A DNA stretch of 64,000 nucleotides. Origin: Amia ocellicauda. Its lineage: Eukaryota > Chordata > Actinopteri > Amiiformes > Amiidae. A program made the position numbers and the translations under genes. Positions 42,286 through 54,707 of the stretch are shown piece by piece. Below the pieces are notes generated by a model. That model was given only the letters and a program-made list of their open reading frames with translations, was not told where the DNA came from and did no database searches. Position 1 is the first letter of the stretch; every line of letters starts with the position of its first letter. The stretch spans positions 248,001 through 312,000 of the forward strand of contig NW_027102661.1 in the NCBI RefSeq assembly GCF_036373705.1, given 5' to 3'.

Positions 42286-42887
42286 TTAAATACGGTACAA
42301 TTCGTTAGTAAGGGTATTAATAAGGGTGTTTTGGCTCTCTATCACCAGGTTTTGCCCCACTAACACAAGTCTTTGATTTTGTAACAAAGTATGTAGCAAC
42401 TCATGCCGACCTTCAGGAAGTAGCTCCGGGGGCTGGTGGCCTGGCTCAGCTTCAAAGGATGGTCGCTCCGGTAAATCTCGGTCGAAGGAGGCAGGGAGCG
42501 AGCGTATACTCATGGACGGAGACCAAGAAGGCCTTTGCGGTGACACCCTGGCCAAGCGCGGGGTACTGTTCCGCGTTTCTGTAGCCAAGAAACGGGTCTG
42601 GGGGGACGATGTTGAAACCAGGCCGTCGTTGGGTGGTGTGTCAGCCCTGACTGACGGCGACCCCTGAGGTTGTTGGATGCCTGTATTTGTTCCGCCCGAC
42701 AATGCGGCGGGCTAAATCTGGGGTGTTGAATTACCCCCAGAAGGCTGTGGCCTGAGTAGATGTTGGGGGGTCTCCAAGACCACCGTGGGGGATCCTCTCG
42801 GTGATCTCACCGGGGAAGATGTTTGATCCCACTTAGACGGGGTAATTGTCCTCAATAGCTCATCCACAGAATGACTATCCCAAGAGT
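42286..42887 (-). pseudogene. Ser/Pro-rich exon (copy 3), broken
   Basis: Homologue of 16744-17345 with the same acceptor-like sequence at its 5' side; broken once. Confidence 0.48.
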
Positions 42888-44880
42888 CTTGGGAAGAATA
42901 AAAATATACATTACATTTACATCTTTAAACGGCGACAGAAATCAAACTTAAAACAACATGTCCAGGACATTCAAAACCTTTAGCTTTTTTAGACCTTTGA
43001 AAATAGCCTTAGACATTCACTACAACGCCTTATTATTTACAGACAATATATTTATTAGGACTTGATAATAAATGTAAAACAGAGAAGCCGCTGTAAATAA
43101 ACTGTTTCTTAAATGTTTCTTTAAAAACTGTAATATTGTTAATAAAACACACACACACACAACAACATTTCATTTTTAAACGAACCTTCCAAGTGTAAAC
43201 GCTTCCTGATCCCGGGACTTCCTGTTTCACAAACGTTTTCACGATCTGTTTAAATATTAAATACAATGAACACCTTCAAGCCTTTTCCTACAACCACTTT
43301 AAAACAGAAGTATAATAGCGGGAGATAAGCCAAACAACTTACTAAACCCTTTCAGACGGCTTTACTTCCTAACCAGACGGTACGGCAATCGGTCATTTCT
43401 AAACACGTTCCCCAGAAACAAGCCTAGACCTGTCCGGACTTCTAAAGATCTTTCCCAGAACCCCCCGCCCTACAGGAAACGGTCACCCATCGCTTAAATA
43501 TTAGCCCTCAACGGGCAAACAAAGCCCTTTTAAAAACATTAAAGTTTGAAAGATCTTACTTACCTCCACAGAATAATCGTTTCTTATGTTTTTCGGCTGG
43601 TTTAGCTTTTTGCACCGCTGTGAAGGTAAGAGACATGTTTAACCTTTAACCACACCGCTTTATAAAAAGCTTTAACCTCTTACAGGCTGCAGATATATAC
43701 TCACAGCTATCAGATACCGGGGCTGACGGCCTTTCAGATTCTTGAAAGGTTACGGTTCTCGAAGGTAAAACGAATCAAGCCCTCGATGTGGAAGGCCTTT
43801 CGTTGTCTCGAACCACGTTTCTTAATACTGTTAGACAGGATAATTTTTTAAAATTAACAAAACTGGACTCAAACATCTTACAGAAACGTTATACAAACAA
43901 ACAGGGGTTTAGTTCTTACCCGGTCGGCAGACAGCCTGTCTAGGGACAACCACTTCTCTTGGTCGATCCTCGGAGACATTAATCACAGGCCTTTCGATAG
44001 TTTCTGTGTAATTAAAGAGACCGGCATTAATATATATTAAAACGTTTTCATAACTCTAATGAGCCGCTTCAAAACCACACACACCCATGCATAAGAACCC
44101 ATGAGCGCAAACACAAAAATCTTACCGTCGTTGTTCCAGATGATCTCCTCAGCGTTGGGAATTAACTCCTGTTGACTGGCTGAAAAATAATTTTACAGAA
44201 CTTAAAACAGATGTTATAGCCTTATTTACAATACATGCACACAACACGCTCTGAGTCAATGAAAATAATCTGAAGACTTGCCTAAAAACTCGTTTAAATC
44301 GAATCGCTGATGTTGTTTCCGGACATTGTTGATCTTTAGTCTTAAATCGAAAGGTCAGTATGAGTCTGTCGAGCTGAAGACCAGACCTTCATACTTATAA
44401 TGATGGCCACATGCCGGATCTGCTTGTAAGGCATTGTTCTGGTCTGGCCTTTGTGCCACCCTGTTACCAATTAACATATCAAAACCAACCAATAAAATGA
44501 CACTGCATCAAATTTCAAATAGAAACCAAGATGGAGACGATCTCTCTCCTCTCTACTCTAAACTTTTATTAGAACCTTTTGGTCTCTCAAAAAAACATTT
44601 TTAAGCATCAAGACCTATAGTCAACAACCACTAAGAATATTTCAGGCCTTTATAAGTGCTAAAAAACAACCTGAGCCTAGAAAATAACTATAAAGATCAA
44701 AAATAACTAGCGCTTTTACAGTGATTTTTTATTTTATTTTTTATAGCGATGCTTTGTTTGGTATTAAACAAGTCACAAACTACTCAGAACAGCGTTTATC
44801 CCCGCAAAAGAGATATTTGGGTTTATTTTACAAAGCTTATAAATTATATAGGTTAAAAGTATTCTGAATGTTTTGATACC
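42888..44880 (-). other. Leader/intron region of the leftward transcripts (copy 3)
   Basis: Counterpart of 17346-19358: exon-like stretches with splice-type borders on the minus strand, at 43876-43705 and 43617-43564, and no long frame. Confidence 0.4.
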
Positions 44881-45592
44881 ACACGCCATACCTATTGTTG
44901 TATGAGCACACCCCCGCCCCCCATGGTGTGAGTGATTTAGCCTTGAGTGTTGTGATCTATTTAGCATTGAGTGATCAGTTGTTTTCATTTTTTAAACGAT
45001 TCCTTATCATCAGGGATTGAGACTGCTAAAATACCTTAAAAGCATATCCTTATCTTAAGTCTAACTCTTATGAGCTTTAAGACCCTAGAATGTATTTAAG
45101 TAAAACGACTGAACACATTATGTGAGAGATAAAATATAACCACAGCTTTTTTTTTTTTTTTTTACAAAAACAATTAACCTATACACACAAACACCCACAC
45201 ACACACCCTCTTTTTTAATTTAATTTTTAATTAAATTTGAGGAGAGAGACAGAGCCAGATACAGTGTGGATAACATAAGTACCCTATGCAAAACAGGCAT
45301 TGTTAGGACCTGGGATCATAACAGACAACAGAACTTGTTGAATTTTATAAAATGATTGGGCGAGAGAGAGAGAAAGACAGACAGAGACAGTGTGAATATG
45401 ATAAACGCACAATTCAAAACTGGCATTGTTAAGACCTGGGACCATTACAGACAACAGAACTTGTTGATCTTATAACGGTTTAGATTTACTAAACCATTAA
45501 ATGTATATTTAAAAAAGACCCCCAACCACTACAGGAAGAGCCGACCCATTCACACTCTACAGTTGACCAACAAGAACAACAAGAACAACAGG
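44881..45592. other. Right-end segment found only in copy 3
   Basis: Non-coding. It holds a 17-base T-run near 45148-45164, a CA-rich run near 45184-45208, an imperfect tandem duplication of about 115 bases (45241-45355 and 45362-45472) with GA-rich starts, and AACAAG repeats at 45569-45590 beside the terminal repeat. Probably the upstream control region of the leftward genes. Confidence 0.5.
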
Positions 45593-45777
45593 TTATGGGC
45601 GGCCTTGTTGTTCAGGGTTTTATGGGTGTACACTTTCTGACGGATATGACGTAGGAATAATTAAGGAAATAACTCTACCTAAAATCACGCCCCCCAATTA
45701 TGACGTAGGAATATTAATAAGCTTAGGGCATACGTCATAACAAAATAGGCCGCGCCCAAAAAACCCAACTATCTACT
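45593..45777 (-). repeat. Right terminal inverted repeat, copy 3
   Basis: Reverse complement of 30135-30319 with few differences; ends ...ATAGTAGATTACT-type, exactly AGTAGATAGT when read inward from 45777. Confidence 0.92.
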
Positions 45778-45783
45778 CATAAG
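45778..45783. repeat. Target-site duplication CATAAG, right of copy 3
   Basis: Matches 30129-30134. Array sequence AGTAACAGCAATG resumes immediately. Confidence 0.88.
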
Positions 45784-46000
45784 AGTAACAGCAATGTCGC
45801 CGATCCTGCTACGGTCGTATTGTAACAGCAACAACATGTATCGATTTTAAAAGTGTCAGTTCCAGCGCCTCGCAAAGCTACCCTTCTGTGATCGTTTGTT
45901 CTCTAGGTCAGGCTTTCTTGACACTCCGAGGAAGAGAAAACGATGGCCGGCCGCGTTACAGGGACAGGTAACACGGCACTAGCACACGTGCACCGCGGGT

Positions 46001-46073
46001 TGTTTCCGCCCGGTTTCGAACCAGGGACCTTTCGCGTGTGAGGCGAACGTGATAGCCACTACACTACGGAAAC
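46001..46073 (-). tRNA. tRNA-Val: tRNA-Val (CAC)
   Basis: Anticodon CAC, good A-box and B-box, one T-stem change. It is the first tRNA gene after the right end of copy 3, 217 bases away. Confidence 0.82.
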
Positions 46074-46593
46074 CAACCTGTCCTGGCGTTTCGAATGGCT
46101 CCCATCGAAGCAGGCTGGTAAAACGCGCACAGGCGTTTCCCTTGGGCCAGCCTGTGAGATAAAGGTTTCTAATTTCACTGACCTATTTTGCAATGCTCAA
46201 GGGCACATCAGGACACTTTGGAAACTCTTTCAAAGGCAGGACGCCCTGCGCTCTGACAGTGCCTGCACTTAGCCCAACAAGGTGATGCTGAATGGCTTGT
46301 TCAAACGGCTGGTGGTCTTCCTTCACCAGCAGACTATCAGAGCTATACTGCGCCTTCAACTACATAAGAGTAACAGCAATGTCGCCGATCCTGCTACGGT
46401 CGTATTGTAACAGCAACAACATGTATCGATTTTAAAAGTGTCAGTTCCAGCGCCTCGCAAAGCTACCCTTCTTCGATCATTAGTTCTCAAGGTCAGGATT
46501 TCTTGCCACTCCGAGGAAGAGAAAACGCCGGCCGGCCTTGGGGCAGAGAGATGAGGACGGGTAACACGGCACTGGCATACGTGCACCGCGGGT

Positions 46594-46666
46594 TGTTTCC
46601 ACCCAGTTTCGAACCGGGGACCTGTCGCGTGTGAGGCGAACGTGATAGCCACTACACTACGGAAAC
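46594..46666 (-). tRNA. tRNA-Val: tRNA-Val (CAC)
   Basis: Anticodon CAC with intact B-box; one change in the variable arm region and a G-U pair in the T-stem. Confidence 0.82.
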
Positions 46667-46799
46667 CGACCCGTCCTGGCGTTTCGAATGGCTCCCATCG
46701 AAGCAGGCTGGTAAAACGCGCACAGGCGTTTCCCGTGGGCCAGCCTGTGAGACAAAGGTTTCTATTTTCACTGACCTATTTTGCATTGCTCAAGGGCAA

Positions 46800-47051
46800 G
46801 AGGATCCAGAAAAACAGGTTACTGAAATGATGTTTGACGCCGTGGACTGGCCGTTCTTGAAAGAGGTCATAAACTGTATAAATGATGGTTTTGACATCTT
46901 GACCAAATGTTCGCAACTGGATTTGGTTAGAAGGAGAATATGCTGGATTATGGATTATATATCCCCCTTGAATGACGACGACGATGATAAAACAGACGAC
47001 GTGTGGGGTTTTGGAGGGGGGTCTGACGGCTCAGGGGCTACTCTCTTCTAA
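46800..47051 (+). pseudogene. Early gene 1, 3' part only (copy 4)
   Basis: Matches the last third of 30438-31148, including KQVTE-MFDAVDWPFLKEVI and the acidic segment. The 5' part and promoter are absent. Confidence 0.6.
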
Positions 47052-47129
47052 GAGGGCGGTGTGTCATGACGTAGTGAAGAGATAGGATAAAAGGCGCAAC
47101 AATTCATTCATGGTTTAAAATTAAAGAGA

Positions 47130-47978
47130 ATGTCTTACCCGAAAGCTGCGGACGTCGACAGGCTCTACAGGCCTCTTCAAACCCGGGATCACCCCTGGTT
47201 CTATTCCCCAGATTTTGTATACACTCTGGAACCCTTTGACTGCGGTTACTCTCCAAGACCTCAGACCCCGGTCCCTCAGGACGAAACAACATGCGGTGCG
47301 ATGGATGTCCAAATGAGTCTCGGGGATCCCCAGCCTCTGGAGCTCATGGAGGGCCTCGATTTTGCCGAACTGTCTACCGTCTGTGCGTCTCAGGAGGGGG
47401 TCAGTCCAATGGATGTAGAAACACCCCACAAACCACCAGGCGAACCAATGAGCATCGGACAGTCCCGGGGGCGTGATGAAGACGAAGGATTTATGCCCGG
47501 GGTATGTGACCAAGTAAGCAGAGTGGTTAAAAGCACCCTGGTGTATATTCTGAGTGCTCTCATCGACCGAGCTCTGAAAGAAGTCTGTCGGGGGTGTGAA
47601 GTGAATCACCCCAGTCAGTTGAGACACAGTTGTTTGTTTGAACCAGACCGTTACTATTTCCTGTTCTATTTCAACGTGTTTTACAGAAGACTGAACAAAC
47701 CGTGGCTGAAACCGGCATTAATCAAGGCGCTGTCTTACTCCCACATACATGTCACTGCGGGACAAGTCCAGAAAATCATAGATGAGATTTTGCTGGAGCT
47801 GAAAAAGGAGCCGTTTATAATAGAGAAACTTGGGCAGCTGCTCAATGACCTGGATGAGCCGAGTAGAAAAACCGCTGGCAAGCTAAAAGCTTATTTCTTC
47901 CGTAAAGAAGTTAAAGCTGGGGACAGCGACGAAGAATTCGACATCTACGCCACTGATTCAGACTCTGACCTGAACTAA
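47130..47978 (+). CDS. Early protein 2 with Cys/His cluster (copy 4)
   Basis: Open frame of 282 aa starting directly at MSYPKAADVD, which supports the same start in the other copies. Cys/His cluster and acidic tail intact. Confidence 0.63.
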   Translation: MSYPKAADVDRLYRPLQTRDHPWFYSPDFVYTLEPFDCGYSPRPQTPVPQDETTCGAMDVQMSLGDPQPLELMEGLDFAELSTVCASQEGVSPMDVETPHKPPGEPMSIGQSRGRDEDEGFMPGVCDQVSRVVKSTLVYILSALIDRALKEVCRGCEVNHPSQLRHSCLFEPDRYYFLFYFNVFYRRLNKPWLKPALIKALSYSHIHVTAGQVQKIIDEILLELKKEPFIIEKLGQLLNDLDEPSRKTAGKLKAYFFRKEVKAGDSDEEFDIYATDSDSDLN

Positions 47979-47990
47979 GGGACTTTGAAC

Positions 47991-48382
47991 ATGGGGAATG
48001 TTCTGGACTGCTTCTGCAACTGGTTCTGTCATCAACACTCTGCAGCTAACCTGAGAGCGCTATTACACCATGTGCTTGACAGAAAAGTAGCCAACGCGAG
48101 CCTTTTCTCTACAGATTTAACCATCGATGAGGATCAACTTTCAAACCTGGAAAAGTTAATGGCTGCTGTAACAAAGATCGGGGGGTACGAACACTGGGAT
48201 GAAGCGCTCAAGGGGGCCAAGAATGATATTAGGCCATTTCATCAACATCTGTATGACCTTTTACTGAGCATGTTTAATACACCTCTGTTTAATTTTAAAA
48301 TAGGTCATATTGTTGTTTATTTACATATGTAACTGAGGTGTGTGCCTACAAGATAAAGAAACAGGTATATTTGTTGATATAG
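47991..48382 (+). pseudogene. Bcl-2-like early gene (copy 4), broken
   Basis: MGNVLDCFC start and most of the protein kept; one break. Confidence 0.48.
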
Positions 48383-48554
48383 ATCAAGTAACCAATCATC
48401 TGATTTCTTTTTGTCTGGACCGTAGAAAAAATTGTTGTGTATGTTATACTTTTCTCAAATGTCTAAAAAGGGGTATCTGCTCTCCTGAAGTTGAATAAAA
48501 AACCTTGTATAAAAACTTTGCGCATAGTGTGGGTCTGTGTGGTTATTTGACAGA

Positions 48555-49646
48555 ATGACTCGGCAAGCTCCCCAAATGCAGGAACTATACTACAACCCAG
48601 CCAAGATTGGGGGTTTGGCGGGTAAGAAGGGTTTTCAAAGAGGACTCGCTGAGGCCGGAGTGAAGGTTAATGATGTGGTTGTTTCAGAATGGTTACGGGA
48701 ACAAGACGCCTATACCTTACATAAACCTCTCAGGATTAACTTTAAAAGAAACCGCGTATATGCAACTGACATAGACTCACAATGGCAAATGGATCTAGTC
48801 GATATGTCAAATTTATCAAAACATAACAATGGTCACAAATTGATGTTGATGTGTATCGATGTTTAATCAAAATATGCCTGGGCTCGAATTCTACATAATA
48901 AAACAGGTTGAGCGGTGACGAGGGTCTTTGAGGATATATTGTCCCAGGGTCGATGTCCTAAAAAACTGCAGACTGATTAAGGAAAAGAGTTTCTCAACAG
49001 AGAATTTCAGAATCTACTGAAGAGACACAAAATACATTATTTCACCACCGGAAATGAGCTTAGGGCATCGGTAGTGGAGAGGTTTAACCGCACCATAAAG
49101 ACCAAAATGTGGAGATATTTTACAGCGGTCAACACGTTCAAGTATTTTGATAAAGTTCAGGATTTTATTGATGCTTACAACCAAGGGTATCACACCAGTA
49201 TTAAAATGAAGTCTATAGATGTTGATCAAAGTAGTTCTTTTCAGGTCTATACAAAATTATACGGACCATTTATTAAGAAGGGAAAAACTACTTATAAGTT
49301 CAACATCGGTGATGTGGTTCGCGTTTCAAAGCTAAGGAGTACTTTTGCCAAAGGTTATGAACAAACATTTTCTGACGAATATTTTACAGTTACCGAACAG
49401 TTGGCTAGAGCCCCCCCCGTGTACCGGTTAAAAGACTATGACGGGGAGGATATAGAAGGAACGTTTTACGAAGCCGAGTTACAAAAAATTATTGTGGGTA
49501 AAGACAGTGTATACAGAGTTGAAAAGATATTAGCTGAAAAAACCCAGAACCGGAAAAAATATGTGTTGGTGAAATGGCTTGGATGGCCTGAAAAGTTCAA
49601 TAGTTGGGTCCCGGAACAACAGGTTTGCGATATTCAATCCTTATAA
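48555..49646 (+). pseudogene. Integrase with chromodomain (copy 4), broken
   Basis: Domain order as in copy 1; about three breaks. Confidence 0.85.
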
Positions 49647-49650
49647 CAAC

Positions 49651-50427
49651 ATGCCTGCGGGTGTGTTGGGGGCATTACTCTCGATACTCAAGATGGAATC
49701 AGGAGGCTTCTACGTGACTCTACCCAGTAACGCCTCTCTCGATATATACCCTAAAAATGAAATATCCAGTTACACGGTACAATTTGGAAAATCTATAGAT
49801 CTAAGAGGGTCGTGGGAAGTGGGGTTGGCGGAAATACAGTATCCTTACACTTGGGCTGTTTTACAAGATAAGGATGCCACCTTCGCCATTTTTGATGATG
49901 TTAAAAAGAGTCAATGGACATTCACGATACAAGGAGGTTATTATGACAATGTGGATAAAATATTAGATGAGATGCATAAACAGTTCTCAGAAGGCACCCC
50001 CAACATCAAGCTATATTACAACCCTATTAAAAACAGAGTATACAAGGTGTCAAAACCAGGTATTAGCATTCAAACCAGCGGCCAACTGGGGCGTATATTA
50101 GGGTTCTATTCTGACACAGAGAGCAGGTTCTCAGAAGTGGTGGGGCGGCTTTTACACTCTTTATGTGTATACGGATATCATAACCCACCAGAGGGTCGGG
50201 GATAGTTATGTCCCCCTTTTGAGAAATGTACTTATTAAAGGTAAAAGCAATGACATGGTCACAATTACTTATGACAAGCCACACTACGTACCAGTCTCAA
50301 AGACCCACTTTGACAACATCACGATCGAAGTCAAATCGGATCAGAATATCAACGTACCCTTCCGCTTCGGTAAAGTTAAGTTGTCAAACTACATTTTCGA
50401 CCCCTGAAACAGTGTGTACATTATTAA
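49651..50427 (+). pseudogene. Penton-type minor capsid gene (copy 4), broken
   Basis: Signature blocks present; about two breaks. Confidence 0.68.
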
Positions 50428-50428
50428 A

Positions 50429-50916
50429 ATGGCTACCTCGAGGGGTTATGTAGATCCTAGCGCCAATGTGGATTATTACAAGATGCAAGATGGAACGGCT
50501 TGCCCGGTTTTGTAGGAGCCCCCACAATGTATGGCGCCGGTCTAGGAGGACTCTTTCGTGGTCTCTTTAGAATGGCCGTACCCCTGCTTAAGAGAGGCTT
50601 TGCTATAGCCAGACCCCACTTGAAATCAGCGGCTAAAAATATTGTTAGTGACGTGTTCACCAATGTTATGAACCGGGCAGCTAGCCATGAGCATCAGGAG
50701 GGTTCGGGTCTCATGGTAATGGCGAGGAGGGGGGGTAAAAGAAGAAACAGCATGTGTCCACCAGGGGGACGATGATCCGTGGCTAACAGAAAACGAAGAA
50801 TCTCTCATTCTCCAACATATCGTGGAAACACTCGGAGAAGGAAGCAGCACAAGAAAAAACCTGCAAAAAGAAAGTCTCAAAGAAAGAAAAATAGAGCCTC
50901 AGGATATATCTTTTAA
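50429..50916 (+). pseudogene. pVI-like gene (copy 4), broken
   Basis: Amphipathic and basic segments recognisable; about two breaks. Confidence 0.62.
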
Positions 50917-50918
50917 AC

Positions 50919-52210
50919 ATGTCTTTTGTCCACAGTCTATTGGAAGAATGCGTCAAATCAGAACTGGATCTGTTTACAGTTCCATACACTCAAACGAGTA
51001 TAGATAAGAGCATATATGTAGAGATTCCCCCTCTTTCTGCAATTTCAGACATGGCCCCTCTGGAGTTTTTTATAGCTGGCAATGGCGAGGATTATAATGA
51101 TTTGAATAACACATTTATTTTAATGAACTGTAAAGTGACTAATGAGGATGGCGATGCAATCGAGAAGACGGCCAACGCTGGGGTCATCAATTACCCGGTG
51201 GCCACCATGTTTTCACAGGTGGATGTGACCCTGGGAGATCGGCTCATTAGTCAAAGCAGCAATACTTACCCCTATAGAGCCATGATGGAGTGTAAACTTA
51301 ATTATAGTGAGGAGACCCTAAGCAAACAGTTCAGCCCCGGCCTTTTCTTCAAAGACAACCCGGAAGCTATGGACGACAAGGATCCAGAGGGACTCAATAA
51401 GGGTTTGCAAAAAAGAACGGCCTCTTCAACAGAAGGGAGGACCTTTGAGCTAATGGGGCATATCAATGCAGACATATTTTTCCAAGAAAAACTCATGCTC
51501 AACGGGGTAGACATTAAAATTAAAATGATCCGTAGTAAAAGTGCTTTTTATCTGATGACCCCTGATACTGAAAAATATAAACTGACCATATTATCGGCCT
51601 CGCTGTTTGTGAAAAAAGTGTCCGTCTCCCCGGCGGTTAAACTAGGACACGCGCAGGCGTTAAGTACCCGATCGAAAGAGTCTATATGAAAGTCCACAGT
51701 ATCCCTGCAGGGACACGGGTGATGAACCAGGAAAATCTGTTTCTAGGACAGCTCCCAAAACAGGTTATTATTGGTCTCGTGGATAATGATGCATTTACCG
51801 GGGTTTACAACAAGAACCTTTTTAACTTTAAACATTATAACGCGGAATTTATAGCGTTGTACGTCGATGGTGTGCAGGTTCCATCCAGACCTTTTCAACC
51901 TGACTTTGAAAACGGCAATGCGGTTCGTGAATATTACAGTGTAGTACTGGCTACGGGTCGCCATCTCAAGGATCAAACTCTGCTGATCGATCGCCGGGAA
52001 TACTGCAGCGGTTACACCCTGTACGGTTTCAACCTGACCCCTGACGAAGAGTGTGGACAACATTTTTCACTGATGAAGACGGGCAATATGCGTTTGGAGA
52101 TGCGTTTCAAGCAGCCTCTACCACGCACTGTAAATATGGTCGTGTATGCTGTGTTTGACAACATTATTGAGGTGAATCGGAGGAGAAACGTTCTGTATGA
52201 TTATTATTAA
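50919..52210 (+). pseudogene. Major capsid protein gene (copy 4), broken
   Basis: Recognisable over its length; one break. Confidence 0.83.
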
Positions 52211-52211
52211 A

Positions 52212-52768
52212 ATGAACACCAGAGAGCTCAACCACATCATGAATGCCCTGGCCGGCTCACGGAAACTGTTTCAAGGAGTCTACGCCTGCGATCAGCTACC
52301 TAAATTTAAGATCAAGAATTTACCTGCAATGTACATAATCAACACACACCCTAAAAATATGCCCGGAGAACATTGGCTGGCTATTTATCTAAGGGAGGAC
52401 CACCGTGGTGAATTTTTTGATTCCTATGGAAACCCCCCGGATTTCAGACCTTTCCCTCGGAAGATCAATAACTTTCTGCTCAACAACTGTCAAGAAACCA
52501 TTTACAGCGGTCGTCAAGTACAAAGTCTTCAGACCTTCACTTGTGGTCAGCACTGTGTGTTTTTCTTATATCATAGATCTAAAGGAAGGTCATACCCCGA
52601 TATTATGGCCTTGTACAGTGAGGATTTAGGCCAAAATGATAAAAAAGTGGCAGAGTTTGTCAGTACACTGTGGACCCCCCTTATAACACAATGACTTACG
52701 ACCCTAGCCAGTCATGTATACAGATGGGGTGTTCTTGTGAGGATTTTAAAAGATGTCATGCATGTTAA
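52212..52768 (+). pseudogene. Protease gene (copy 4), broken
   Basis: Catalytic motifs GEHW, FFDSY and CGQHC visible; one break towards the end. Confidence 0.83.
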
Positions 52769-52947
52769 GGTGAAAAAATAATGAAAACAGCCTTTGAATC
52801 ATTAGTTTTGTTTTTATTCAAAACAATTCTTATACAAAGCAGGGGTTATGTTATAAATAAATGTACAACATTTGAAAATAAAAAAAAATAAATAAAAAAT
52901 TGTTTGTCGGGTCATTATTTACAGGGGAGACAAATAAAAACATGAGA

Positions 52948-53691
52948 TTAATAAGCTTCCCAACGATGGATAGATCCTGAGGATGGTCGCTAAGCACGGT
53001 CAGAGTAATGAGATATCGGAGTCAGATCAGGCTACACCTCTTTACACAGATGGATTTTTTGTCGCGTTTCCTGGTTAGGAACTGTGGATTGGGGCATGTT
53101 CAGACAGGCCATCGCCTGTAGGAAAGCATTCCAGCCTACAGGTCGGCGACTCTCGGGTACCTTATTAGTCCTATTGACACTCTTCAACAAATCAAACATG
53201 TGTGAACCTTTGATCAGTTGTCCTTTAAAAACAAATTCACCCTGTTCATTCCAAGCCGTTACCCGCGGTTTCTGAACCATTTTGTGCAGGATATATTCTG
53301 CATGTCTCCTGCTTCTGGCCGGCATGTTTCTCAAAACATCCGTTACAACATCTCCCTCTGAACTCTCAACAGGTTCGGTCACCGCAACATCTTTATCAAC
53401 CGTACCCCCCGCATCAGCCCCAGAACCATTTTCTTGAGAGGCCATGGTTAAAGTTAAAATGTTTTGATCCTTTTCACCCTGTCTAACCAGACGGAGGTAA
53501 CGCTGTAACGTGTTGGTATACAACTGGGCTTTGGAATACTGATTTAAATCGGCCCTGGCCTGTATAGCTTTCATTTCAGAGTCCAGGTTGTTTTCGGCCG
53601 TTTGTCTAATGGGCTCTTGCCCGACAACATTTTTTCTCAGTTTCTCAAGCTGCTCCTGAGGGATCAAAAACATTTTCTGAGCATATTCCAT
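52948..53691 (-). pseudogene. Conserved Polinton protein, GSHMFDLL type (copy 4), broken
   Basis: Same blocks as 10700-11443; one break. Confidence 0.58.
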
Positions 53692-53693
53692 TA

Positions 53694-54029
53694 TTAACCC
53701 ACTCTGGAAGCTAGAAGACTGGTTAGGAAAGGCACGGCTATGCTCAACAGCGGTCCTATAAAACCCCTGGTTTGATTAATCTTCTTTCTTTTTCTTTTAA
53801 TAGAATACTTCTTATTAGCGATGATCTTGATAACTGCTTTTTGTTTTTTGAGTTTAGAATGTTAAGAAGGGGTTAGGGGTATATTACCGTGTAAGATGTT
53901 AAAAGCTATTTCACACATGGTCTCGATCAAATCCGAGGGGGCCCCTGCCAGCACAGCTTTCCTATGGCGCAGGCTCCCCTCAAATAACATTTGCAAAAGT
54001 GGCAGATTTCTTTTAATCCGAACAGACAT
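53694..54029 (-). pseudogene. Small basic virion-type protein gene (copy 4), broken
   Basis: Homologue of 11446-11781 with one break. Confidence 0.56.
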
Positions 54030-54035
54030 TCTTAT

Positions 54036-54707
54036 TTATTTCCTTTTCTTTAGCACATACACTGCCGGCCAATCGGGCGGGCACAAACCTGTTCTGAGGC
54101 GAAAGTCTTCTGGGGTTTGTGCTTTTAAGTCCGCAATCAAGTACCCGTAGGGTTTTTTGGTGGCATCCTCAAATGCCTCCAAAAAGAACTTGGTCTGGTT
54201 AGGGTACATTTGACGAGCCAAGACGGTGACCTGTAGTTTATCTCTGGGGTTTTTAAAAAGAATTATATAATTGGCATTTAAATTAATAGTGCGGCTTTTT
54301 TTACCTTGAAAAAATAGATTTTGAACTAAATAAATAATACTTAAATTCCTATGATGAGTGTACTTTGTGAAAGCTTTTTCCACTTCACTGTTGTCACCGG
54401 CCTGCTCCATCAGGTCATCAAGGATCACTAGGTTAGTTTGACCGGGCGGGAACAAGTCATCGTCTTACAACGAGGCGGGGAGACCTTGCACAAATTTCAG
54501 ATTATTTTTTTTCGAAGCCAAATCATCGTAGAGAGGTTGCCAGCAAGAGTAACACCACACTATGTTGTCAAGAGCTTGGGACACGGTTGCGTCCACATCT
54601 TCTATGATGTTCCTTATAAGATAGCTCTTCCCCGAATTGGAGGGACCAGCTATAATACAGGAGAAAGGGTGTTGAAGTCTGTTATCAAAACCACCGCTAA
54701 TATCCAT
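54036..54707 (-). pseudogene. Packaging ATPase gene (copy 4), broken
   Basis: Walker A and B motifs both visible; one break. Confidence 0.83.

Larger units (their letters stand above)
30135..45777 (+). mobile_element. Polinton (adintovirus-like) fossil, copy 3, both ends present
   Basis: 15,643 bp, the only copy with both 185-bp terminal inverted repeats and the flanking CATAAG duplication, so it defines the element's true limits. It carries the whole gene order described for copy 1, plus the right-end segment 44880-45592 missing from copies 1 and 4. It is broken, with about ten breaks; integrase, protease, ATPase and small basic protein frames are open. Young by its intact ends and similarity to the other copies. 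Confidence 0.95.
45778..46798. repeat. tRNA-Val array, block 4
   Basis: Resumes exactly where the array stopped before copy 3, carries two CAC genes in a row, and gives way to element copy 4 near 46799. No microsatellite. The 519-base spacer 46074-46593 holds only submodule sequence, including an uninterrupted version of the insertion site at 46363-46378. Confidence 0.85.

Noticed and set aside
4061-45777. tRNA genes carried by the element itself
   Set aside because: All tRNA genes lie outside the element borders defined by the terminal repeats and CATAAG.
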